64,000 nucleotides of DNA from Cruorifilaria tuberocauda (Eukaryota > Nematoda > Chromadorea > Rhabditida > Onchocercidae). Both the position numbers and the translations under genes were made by a program. Below are positions 50,501-61,628 of the stretch, one piece after another; within the stretch, counting starts at the first letter, position 1; every line of letters begins with the position of its first letter. The stretch lies in assembly GCA_013365365.1 (NCBI GenBank), contig JABVXU010000167.1, forward strand, positions 44,621 to 108,620, read 5' to 3'. The notes beneath the pieces are model-generated. The model worked only from the letters and a program-made list of their open reading frames with translations, was not told where the DNA came from and ran no database searches.

Positions 50501-51954
50501 AACAAATACAAAGTTTATAAAATTCTTTCAGCCATTATCGCTTTTACAAAAATAATTAAAAAAAGAATATATGAAAGGTTAAATAGAACTAAATAATTTT
50601 GCAGCAGAGTTTTATAAGGTTAAATATTTCGAGCTATTAACAGATATTTTAAGTCAAATCACATAGACAAGATCTATTAACTTGGTAAATCATACAACTT
50701 ATTAGATATTTCACGTTGCAAATTTTCAACTCTCTTATCCTTCGGATGTTATAAAAAAGACAAGAACAAAGGAAAAGGGAGAAAGAGAAGGAGAGGGAAA
50801 CGGAGGAGAAGACTCGGTAATTATTATTATTACTTTTGAAAGATTCACTTAATGTTGTCATTTTTCGATTTAATTTAGTTGAACTCTAATTTGTTTCGCA
50901 GCTTCTGATAAATGATAAAGAATACAATATGGACATCTCGGTCGCATAAATGTACGCTAATCATTGTTATAAAATTCGTATTTGCATATTTCGAGGATTT
51001 TTGAAATTGAAAATATTATGAGTCCGACAAGTATGAATTACTCAGTGATAATGTGTGCTAATATGATGATGAAATTTGCAATTTTATATGTGATGATTCA
51101 TATTTTAAGGAGTAAAAAAGTTGTATATTCATTAATTTATAGAAACAATAAAGTTTTTTGCTATCAGTGGAAGTTAACTGATAAATGGTTTCCTACGCTA
51201 CAACCCAAGGCTATTTCTCCCCATATTTCAATTCATATTATTACTAAAAGTTATTTAAATATCCTTAATTAATTCAAAAGAGGTTTTCTGATTTTCAGGG
51301 GAAAAACGAGAAAATTCTGAAGCGTCCGCTTGTTTTGATGAAATTGACATCGATATTTATGGGTATCTGTTGTCAAAAATAATTATAACGATGATTTTCA
51401 TGAATACAGTTTTATTTGTAATTAATGCTAGTTAATGGTATCTTTTTCAATTGAATGGCTTGGATCAATTTTTTATTTCGGGAAACGTAAGATAGTCAAA
51501 ATTCAGTTTCATATTTCTTATGATATACGTGGAGTTCGCATTTTGATACTTGATAATAGCAAGTTTTATTATATTATCAAATAATCAGTTATCAGCTTGA
51601 AATGCTAAAATATTTCCAAATCATTTCCTTTGACACTGAGCGATTTTTTTTGATATATGAAAAAACATGCTTGAAACTGAATTTTGACATACCTTACACT
51701 TTTGTAATATTTAAATAATGATTCAAATCTTTTGCCTTTGAAAGGTTTTGAAGTGATTCATTGTAATGCTTTTTTACTGATGAAATTGATTCTGTTCTTC
51801 CCATGTATTTTATTTTGTTTTCATACTTATATTTCTATTTATGCTTAATTCTAATTGTTGAATTATTTCCATTCCCAAATATATTTTACATCTGCAAATG
51901 ATATTTATAAAATAATTGAAATGTTTGTCAAAATAAATCATTCATAAAGTAATT

Positions 51955-52069
51955 ACAAAATGTCTTATTACAGGTATTAGAAGTAAGTTTTGGAGAAATT
52001 TTTTGAAGAAAAGTAAGTTTTGGAGAAAGACAAAATGTCTTATTACAGGTATTAGAAGTAAGTTTTGGA
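51955..52069 (+). repeat. Perfect 40-bp direct repeat, 75-bp period
   Basis: 51955-51994 and 52030-52069 are identical over 40 bases (ACAAAATGTCTTATTACAGG onwards). A third partial copy of AAGTAAGTTTTGGAGAAA lies between them. Identity implies a recent tandem duplication. Confidence 0.9.
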
Positions 52070-52142
52070 TTGAAATTCATTTATATTTAGGTATAAATCC
52101 AAAATTCTTTGGATTTATACCTAAATATAAATGAATTTCAAT
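52069..52142. repeat. Perfect 35-bp inverted repeat with 4-base loop
   Basis: 52069-52103 (ATTGAAATTCATTTATATTT...) is the exact reverse complement of 52108-52142, separated by four bases (ATTC). It starts at the last base of the direct repeat at 51955-52069. Confidence 0.95.
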
Positions 52143-55100
52143 AGATGTTAAGGAAAATTAGTAGTAAAACGATCCTTGATCCCTTATTTAATGATTGAAG
52201 TGAATTGGCTACTGTTCAATTCAAAAGTTTTAGTAGGTGATAAGTTAGCACGAAATAGTGAAATTGAAGCTTTTCATTTGGTTCATTTCAAATAAAGAAA
52301 AGTTCAATTATAAATTTATTGTATTAAAGAAAAAAAAATAAATTGCCTAAACAATAGATTTAACAAATGATATAATGCTATTGCAAAATTTTGCTTAATT
52401 GAATGATCGAAGTTGAACATCCGAATTTGTCAGAATTTACGAACTTACAATTCCGTAATTGTCGCAATTTCGAACTGAAGTTACGAAAATAAACCTAGTT
52501 ATAAGTCATTTAAAGTTAATTTGAATCTAACTTTAACTTAATTGTAAAAATTTAGAAAGCTTTTTTGAAACCGTTCCATTTATGCTTTTAATAATTTTAT
52601 TGCAATTTAGCGGAAAAATTCAAAATTTTCGATATTTGTTAGCTGATAAATGAATATTTTTAAGAATAGAAAAGAAAGGTTCGATAGGTTCTATTTTCAT
52701 TTTGGGTACATCAGTGTTGGCTAGCTTAAGCTTTTTCACCTCTCTTCTCAAATACATCAATCAATCGTCATATAAACCTATCATTCACTCAAATCAATCA
52801 CTATCAACTTCCTCTCTCTTTATCATTCCTTTTTCTCTTTCTCTTTCTCCTTTACCTTTTAGCATTAAAGAAAATTAGCACAAATTATGCTTAATCTTAA
52901 CAAAAATCTCAATTACACATTGATCTAACTATCCTGGTTATCAAAAATGATTATCATTTTCAATTACTATTTCACTTCTTTAAAATTATTATCAAAATAT
53001 AATCAGATATATGAACGTCCCAATGATGATTTTTTTTCAATGGTAATTATCATATCACTAATAGCTATAGTACCTTTCCATAAAAAGTATTGCAATCAGA
53101 AATGTATTTTATTCGATGTTGTATAATAAAATGGTGATAATTATCTTTTATTCATATTACTGATAAATATCTGACATAGCTTGTATTATCAAACTGTTTT
53201 AGAGCAATAATCGATCATCTAATTTGTAACACTTGGAATTTAATTTCCTAGCGATTTAAATAGAGGATATTAAATTTTAGATGATTGTTTTTGAATAAAA
53301 TATCATCGTTCTACAGGTGCTCCTTACAATCGATATTTATTGATAAATATTCAACAAACGATGAAGTGATATATTTTGTCAATATATTTCAGTCATTCTA
53401 TTCGTTTAATTTCTACTTGCTGATTATTAATGTAATTTTATCAGTCAATTATTGGTCATTAATCATAATTCTGTTAGACTATTGTTGATCATTAGCAGCA
53501 ATTTTATCATTCATTCATTATCAAATTTCATTCGACACTTTTTCGTTCTTTTTTCCTTTCTATTTTTCACACCATTGACAAATAAGCCAAGTTCTGATTT
53601 AACTGAAATAAATGATTGATATTGATATTATCAGTTTGATTTATTGATGCTTAACTTTTTCTAATGTTTAGATAACACATCACGGTGAAATCAATAAAGA
53701 CTATTAGATCTATTGCAATAAATGTTTAATATGTATTTATTTCTAATGTTTTGTTAGACAAATTTGAAATGAAAAAATTTGCTTTAAAAGCATAAAGTTA
53801 GAAACAAATGTGAAATTATTTTTTCTTACTTCTTATTCCGCATTCCAATTTCTCCATTTCTAGTATTTCGATTCCAAGAAATAAACGAGATCTGTGACAC
53901 TAAGTCTCTTCACGTAACATAAGCAATAAGTGCACGGAAATTTAAAATATAATTACTTGAATTAATATCATTATCTTTATTATTATCATTACTACTACTT
54001 GAATAATTCACTTAAAAAAAATCTACTTAAAGGATTGTCATTATTATCAAGCGACATTGAGCAGGTGGAATTATGAATGCCAACGTTGTATTGTTTTTTG
54101 AAAGACGCAAATCTAAATGATGATGGAATTTATCCAAATAATGTTGAGATATCAATTTGATCATAAATGACAATATCTTAGTGAAATAATTTTGGCAAAA
54201 GAAATTTGAATCGAATATTAAAAAAGAAAAGTTCAAACAAAAAAGGAAGTTAAAAGGCAAAAAATTTGAAGAACAAAAGCATAGGAAAAGATGATAAATT
54301 ATTCACGCTTTCCTTATCAGTACCTGATACTTGTCCTTATTCTCATTTCCACTTTATCATTTATATATCGCTTGGTTCTCACTCAACAGTAAATTCGTTA
54401 CCATGTTTAAATATTTCTATTTCTAGCAATTTCTTTCCACTCCCTCCATCTCTCTCTCTCTTTTTTTTCTTCTTCCTCCTTATCTTTTAAATAACATTGA
54501 TTTATTTGAAAATTTTGATAATTTTTCAAGAATTTATTACCAATAAATACTTTATCACTTTTCAAAGTACATAATTTATGGTATTAATTGGTTTCAATAT
54601 AATTTAAAATTGGAACATTCTAAATAAAATTAATATTTTGTTAATTAACCTATCACCGCTAATATTTTTCGAAAATATATACATATGATAATATAATCAT
54701 TGATAGCTGATATTATAACCATATTACATAGTAATACATATTTTCATTATCATGATATACAAATGATGTGATATATTTGTAATAAATATCAATGACATGA
54801 TAATACAGTAATATTAATTATTTTATATGGTAATATAACTGGTTTGTATTTGAATCTATTTTACTTTATTTTACCTTACTTTGTTTTTCGGTAGCATTTT
54901 AATTCTTCTCTCTTCTAAAATAAAATTTTCATTCTTATGCTTATTATCATATCGTTATCGTTATTTACGCAATTTATTCATCATTTATCTATTCCTTCGA
55001 TTATCTGATTATGATGACGTGATGATAATGCGTACTGTAACTGTAACTGTAAACAAGAAAAAGAATTCAATGAAAAAGGAAAGTAAAAATGACGAGAATC

Positions 55101-57857
55101 TTTTTTATGCAAGGAAAGCTCTGAGAAGCAAGATCGATTTTAGCGATATAAAAGTATGTTTATCATCAAAACTTGTACAAATCTATTCAATAGTTTGCTA
55201 TATTATTTGTAGTAAAAGGAATGTAAAATGAAAAAAAATGGAGAGAAAGGGAGAGAGAAAAAAAGAGAAAGAGAGAGGCAAAAAAAATGAAAGATTGTAA
55301 AAGACATTTAGAGAATTTTAAATAATTTAATTTCCACTTATATTTTTTGTTGTTTTTCAAGCTTTGTTGAAGTTTAAATAAAAGAATAACATTTCTCTTA
55401 TTAAACTTTAATTATTTCTCTTTCTTTTTTTCGTTCATTCTTTATAATTATTGAATCGATTTTACTTAATTTGATCTGATTTATGATAAAATTGATATGA
55501 AAGAAAGCTTAAAGTTAATATCTATCCAATATAGCTTTCAACCTTCAATCAAATTTTCATTTTTATTCTGCTCAATACTCTTGTATTGTTCTGATGCTAA
55601 TAGTATTATTAATAGCAATAATAATAGCGCATTTGATTTTAAGGATGATATTAGTAAGAATATCACGATTCATGTGATTGCGAGAATATATTCAATGACG
55701 ATAATAATGATTTTTATGATTTGCAATGATAGGATTGGTAGCACTGATAATGTTGTATTTGGTTGTGCGGATATTATTGATAATGGTGATTATGGATTTG
55801 TGTGATTGTAAGCAATGATAATGCAAGGATTGGTATTGGTAGCAGTGATAATGATGCATGCAGTCGGTGATATTGATATTGATGATGATAGACGAAAAAA
55901 ATTTTTAGTTGATCATTTTCACATAGAAAATACATATGGTCGCTCAATCTATCCATTCCCGACATCATCCTTAACAGAGTTATCTTTTTCTCTATTTCTA
56001 CTATTCTATCACTTTTTTACCACCTCGTTTTTTTTGATTTTATTTCCACTTATTTTTAAAATACAGTTTAAATTATCGATTAACGATTTTTTCAATTGAT
56101 TAAAAAAATAAAACCGTTTTTTCTAATTTTTGTTTCTTGTAATTGCTACGAGATTTAAATGATGACAAAAAGGTCAGAGGTTAAAAACGATATTTTATGA
56201 TAATAAATTAGAAATTAACGAATTGAAATTAGAAAAAAAACTATTGTTTGAAAAAAAATAAGAATAAATATCTTCGGTTCAAATTTCTTTTTTTTTTAAT
56301 ATTTCATATTAAAATATTTATTTGTTTATTTGAAAAAGAAAAAAAGGTTATTCATTCCAATTTACTCTAATAAACTTATGAAATTTTTAAAGAAAGCTAA
56401 TTCATTTCTTCACTTACAATAATATTTATTTTGTTTTATTGTTCAAATATAATCTTTCTCTCTCTTCGTATTACTAATTTATATCTTTTATTAATCATAT
56501 CTTTGATACAACTAATTTAACATGTTTAATATTAATTAATTTAATAAAATTATTGCTTGCTAACAAAAGTTGAAATTGAAGAATAGACATCATTTAAAGT
56601 TTGCATTTATCGATAGCACTTTTTGATGTTTTGATTTCTTTCTCTGAGAAATTTTTTGAGATTTTCCTATTAAAATTAAAATTATTAAAATTAATTTAAG
56701 CAAACGAAAAATTTTCCTTGAAATAAATTAAAAATTATTGATTTAAGCTGAAAAAAATTATAAGCATAGTTTGAATAATTACGATAATCACTTCTTTGTC
56801 TTGTGGATATCACTAATTATGAATTAATGTACTGTACTTATATCAATAAATAATCATCTAGTCTGTTTTTATCCTTATTCAATCTACCATAGCACTTGCA
56901 AAAAAACTGTATATATATATAATTTAAAATAATTATTATATTATGTTATGGTTAATCAATCATTATCCTTAAGTTAAAATTCATCGTCCAATTTTTTAAT
57001 AATTTTAGTAAGTTTTTTTGATAGTATGAATATGTGAGAAAGCAAAAAAATATGGAAATTTGAAAATATGTTTAAAAACTATTGATTTTTTCCATAACAT
57101 TAACTTGAGAATTTAAAAAAGATAGAAATGCTGATAAGTACTGATAATTTCGTTCATAGTTTTCAATTTAACTTAAAAAGATATTCTTAAAATATTGATG
57201 TAAATTTTATTTCTATTACCAAATAGGCAAAAAAATTGATGGTATCGCAAAATACTAGTATGTTATCATCCTGTTTTAGATTAAAAGTACCATCATTTCA
57301 TCATTTCAATTAATAATTATAAATTCATAAAGACGATAAATATGAAAATAAAAACTATTTATCTTAAAAATGAATTTATTATCATCTTTCATACATCATT
57401 TTCAAAAATTTCGGAATATCTTTATAATTTTGAAAATAATAATCAATTGTGGTATTTTTCAAAAAGTTTATATTTAAGAAAATTTAAATTTCATTAATTG
57501 ATGGTCTTTCAATCCTAAAATAAATGATGAAAACCAGTATTATTAAATTAATTCGTTTTCTAAAAATAATCAATGATTAGGAAATTAGCATTTTTATTAC
57601 AGTAATTATTACAATGATTATCAAATCAGTTCACTTTATTAAAATAATCAGTGATGATTAAATTAGTTGGTTTTACTGGAACAAATCAATGATGATTATG
57701 AAATTAATCTATTTTATTAAAATAACTATTTTCCCTAAAATATTTTTCTTCTTTTATTGATAAGCCATTTTTTTTTCTTCTGCATTCTATATAAATAGCA
57801 ACAATGGTAAAAAGGTGCAATCGTTGTTAGCAGGCGCATAATTAATTTAAAATTCAG

Positions 57858-57903
57858 TATTTGGATGGACGATGGAGAAGCATACTGTAGCAAGCAACCA
57901 TAT
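57858..57903 (+). CDS. Candidate 5' exon of an unidentified gene
   Basis: AATTCAG at 57851-57857 is followed by ATG at 57865, an open frame (MDDGEAYCSKQPY) and a good donor GTAAGC at 57904. This is the form of a trans-spliced nematode first exon. A second frame (MEKHTVASNHM, from the ATG at 57873) is also open to the donor. Base composition is richer in G/C than the flanks. No continuation is found up to 64000, so the gene, if real, would have a first intron longer than 6 kb and would enclose the mir-236 hairpin. I do not recognise the peptide. Confidence 0.3.
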
Positions 57904-59597
57904 GTAAGCTAAGTTTTTCCATCTAAACCAATCCTTGCTTACAAATTGAAAAAAAAAATCCATCATCTATCGTTTTCAAATATCATTTTTTTCTTTTCCT
58001 CTTCATTTTTTTTATTTGTTTGTAATTTTAGAAAAAAATATTTTATTCAAATAAGCATATCGTTTCTTCTTTTTTTAATACAATTATTTCTTTTTTGCTT
58101 TAAAGTAATTCTATTTGTTTTGTTTTAAATAAGATATTTCATTTGAATAATAGAGAATAAATTGATTATTATTGTGATTATTTATTATGATTAAATTGTA
58201 AATGGAAGGAATTATTTTTTCAAAATTTCTTTGGGATAATTTAGGAAATTCGTTTAATTGGTCATTGATAATTTTATAATTTCTATAGTATTTGAAATTA
58301 TTTGATTTGAAAGTAAAAAAGATAGGAAAGAGAAAGAAAGAGAGAAAGAAAGAAAGAGAGAGAGAGAGATAAAATGAACTGAGGAAAGAACTTATCGAGA
58401 AATTCACTAGTCATCCTTCTGTGAAAGCATATGGAAATTATCATTTTTGAATTACGCAATGTATGAAAAAAAATTATCAAATCTCATAATTTCCTTAATT
58501 AATAAAAATTAGAATGTGTCATTTTTCAATCAAAAAAAACTTCCAAATTGAATAAGATCAATCATCAACACACCAATTTATGACAATTGAAGTTCAGGAT
58601 GCTTCCAATCTATTATTTACTTAAAGCACTTTACTCTATATCAATGGGAAAAAGGAAATGAAAAAGTAATTACCTTGTTTTTATAACGATAATATAGCAA
58701 ATTATATCAGTAAGTCAGAAGTAACAATAATAATGATAATACATCAATAAATTTAATAATCTAGGCTTAATTAATTCCATTTTTTAAATCTCATTGCTTT
58801 TCATTTTTTTAAACTTTTCTCACTTCTCAAAAAACACTTGATTGATCAATTCAATAAATTAATCAATTGATTAATAAATTATTGAATGACCACAATAAGC
58901 ACTTTTCTTACTCTTATGAACAATAAAAGTAAAATAAAAAAATCACCTTGCTTTTATACCGATAATACAACGAATTACATCGCATACATTATATCACATA
59001 TCACGTACATACACGCGTATAAACGTACGTTTTGCATGTATGCCTACGTGTATGTGTGGTATCGAGGAAGAGCGGGAGGGGAGAAATATCTTGTGTATAC
59101 TTACCTGTCCAGTTTAACCTATGTCTGTTGATAATCTCAATAATTCAAAAAAGAAAAAAATAAAAGTGAGCGGGAAAAAAATTTATACCAGCAAAATTGC
59201 TTATTCTTCTCCTTCCTCTACCTCTTCCTCTCTCTCTCTCTCTTTTCCTGTAAAGGTTTATCGTTTTTTCCTGTATTCCCCGCATTCCCGCTTTTTTCCA
59301 CTCCAAACACATTTTATTAGTTTTTCGTCATTCCCCTCTTCATTTCACATATTCTCTTATCCTATCTCTTCTTTGATATTGTTCAAAGATAGTTTTAACT
59401 AATATAAAATGTGCTATGATTTGTTTAGTGGAAAAAAGGTAACAGGAAGGAAAGAGAGAGAGAGAGAGAGAGAAGAACGATTTTGGTTGTAATTCTTTTC
59501 CTTTCAATCATTTTATTTCAACCTTCCTCTCTCTCTGAAGTATTATCATACCATAAGAAGATATGAAACCAATTATCATTATCATCAAACTGGAATC

Positions 59598-59601
<4 letters not shown>

Positions 59602-59643
<42 letters not shown>
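59602..59643. repeat. (GA)21 microsatellite
   Basis: Uninterrupted GA dinucleotide run of about 42 bases. Confidence 0.95.
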
Positions 59644-59646
<3 letters not shown>

Positions 59647-61122
59647 GTATGTCGAGAGATTTTTGCATATCATTATCATCGAGATAGCGGTTTTCTGCAG
59701 CTTCTTCCTCCTCCTCCCTCTCTTCCTCTTCCTGTTTTCTGCATAAATTAGAAAAGGAGATAAGGGAAGGAATCATTATCATGGCCCGGTCCATCTCTCT
59801 TAATTATCACTCATGATGTTACTACAACTACAAAAATTACAAATTTTGATCTCTTCCTTCTATTTCTTCAATTTTCCACAGTATTCAAATTTGTATTATT
59901 TATAATTAAGATATATCTTGAAAATAATTATAACGATTATATTGATTAAATTATAACGTTTATGATTTATTGTACTCTTTTTTGTTAAATAAAGAAGTTT
60001 ATCAAACATCGCATAAGGAACTGTTAGATAATTTGTTGTATTCATTTTAAAATATTTTTATTATTCTATTAGTTAGATTATTGTTATTGTCAATTATTAT
60101 TATTTGTTAATAAAAAAAGAAAGCTGAAGATTTCATCGATATTTTGATACCAAGAGAACATTTCTAAATATTTAATTGGATAAACAAATTGTAGGATATT
60201 ATCATATTGTATCAATGCCAACCTGAATTACTGCATTTTCCAACTAATAATTGATGTGGAAAGAAAAAAAGGACGTATAAATTCATGTTGATAAGTAAAT
60301 CATTGTTGTTCAGTTATATTTGCGGTTTATTTTAAATTTAAAAATATTCAATTTTATTTATTCGAAGATAAATTTAAGTCATAATTACGAATGGAATCAA
60401 GTTTTTGAAATTTTATTATTACTTCATTATACTTTCTTTTTTTATTTATATTTAATGCATCACCATATCAAATCAGTTAACGAAAGATAGTCTTGCGTGA
60501 TCAACTCTTTAACTTCAAATAAATTTTATTTAATTTATTAAAGCAATCAAACACTATGCTAACTTTCCTGGCAATTTTATATGGAAGACGATTTAATTAT
60601 ACGAAAACCACAATTTAATTGGAATAAATCATATAAGAAAGATATGATTGTTGAAATATGTGGACAAATAAAAACCGCTGTAATAAAGTAAACTTTGTCG
60701 TGGAAACGAAAAGTATATTATGATAAATTCCGTGTTTGATATTTTCTTCCCTCAAATGTCTAAAATTTTATAATTTTTAAATTCCTGCTTGAAATATTTT
60801 TATTTACACAAATATTTTCAAATGCTTAAAATATAAATACAAATACTCAAAAAATAATAATTCAATTGTTAAATTTGGGTTAATTATAGGCTAAATATAA
60901 ATTGATGATAAAAGTAATATTGTTTTTAGGATGGCCTCAATTTGAAATTATTGATTGCTATAAACTGTTCCTAATTTTGTATTTATGTCTCTTTGCTACA
61001 TTGGTTTAAATCAAAAGAACTTTTGAAGTAATTCAGACAATACTATAATTTTCTTTTTCATTTATTGTTATTGTATGGGCAAAAGCTATTGTAAAATAAA
61101 TTAATTTCTAAGTAATATTACG

Positions 61123-61212
61123 AAAATGATAGGTAAGAAAATGATTATAGAAGAAATAAATTATAGAAGAAAAAAAAATGATAGGTAAGAAAATGATTAT
61201 AGAAGAAATAAA
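61123..61212. repeat. Direct repeat of ~38 bp
   Basis: AAAATGATAGGTAAGAAAAT and the following bases to GAAGAAATAAA occur at 61123-61160 and again at 61175-61212, about 52 bp apart. Confidence 0.85.
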
Positions 61213-61538
61213 GAAAAAAAAAAGAAATAAATTACAGCTATTATTAAACATTCACAGTTTTATCGTTCAAATAATTTAATAATTTAATTTCTGTTATATT
61301 GTCTCTCTAACTTTAAGAAAACTTAAAAAAGGCTTTTTTTTTATTTTTTATTTTAAAGAATTAAAATTAAAAAAAACTGAATTTAATGTAAGGAAAAATT
61401 AGAAGCTAATGTGGTGAAAATGATTTTCATGACATTACTGTAACTTCTGTAGATGATCCCATAAAATAATAAATTAATTATTACTAATATAAGTTAGCAA
61501 ACCATTAAGCAAATCTTAATTTTTTATTACCCTCACCC

Positions 61539-61628
61539 AAAATGAATGGCAATCGTCTTACCTGAGCAATATTAGAGTGCCATATGAAATATCTAATACT
61601 GTCAGGTAATGACGATCGCCTATCGTTT
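61539..61628 (+). ncRNA. mir-236: mir-236 microRNA hairpin (miR-8/miR-200 family)
   Basis: The 3' arm at 61594-61616 begins TAATACTGTCAGGTAATGAC. From memory this equals the nematode miR-236 mature sequence at least through these 20 bases, including the AATACTG seed shared with insect miR-8 and vertebrate miR-200. The 5' arm (about 61552-61575, TCGTCTTACCTGAGCAATAT) pairs with it almost throughout, with small bulges. The loop is about 15-18 bases (GTGCCATATGAAAT), and the stem extends below the mature duplex (GGC/GCC and beyond). This is a canonical animal pre-miRNA shape. It should act post-transcriptionally on 3' UTRs through that seed. It lies on the plus strand, in intergenic DNA or in the first intron of the putative gene starting at 57858. 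Confidence 0.92.

Larger units (their letters stand above)
47555..57857. other. Gene-poor, low-complexity region right of RGS
   Basis: About 10 kb with no confidently assembled protein gene. There are isolated exon-like stretches at 50159-50269, about 51298-51367 and about 55030-55153 (see findings), plus the repeats listed below. Elsewhere there are long A/T and pyrimidine-rich tracts with frequent stops on both strands. Confidence 0.55.
57904..61538. other. Microsatellite-rich non-coding stretch
   Basis: No coding exon is supported. It contains AG-rich tracts (58320-58370, 59450-59474), the (GA) repeat at 59602-59643, CT-rich tracts and a direct repeat at 61123-61212. Predicted frames here are low-complexity artefacts (Arg-Glu or Ser-Leu repeats). 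Confidence 0.6.

Noticed and set aside
55497..56099. Asp/Asn/Ile-rich frames on both strands
   Set aside because: They arise from degenerate GATAAT-type repetition; codon pattern is repeat-driven.
59563..59794. Arg-Glu and Ser-Leu repeat frames
   Set aside because: Direct translation of the (GA) microsatellite.
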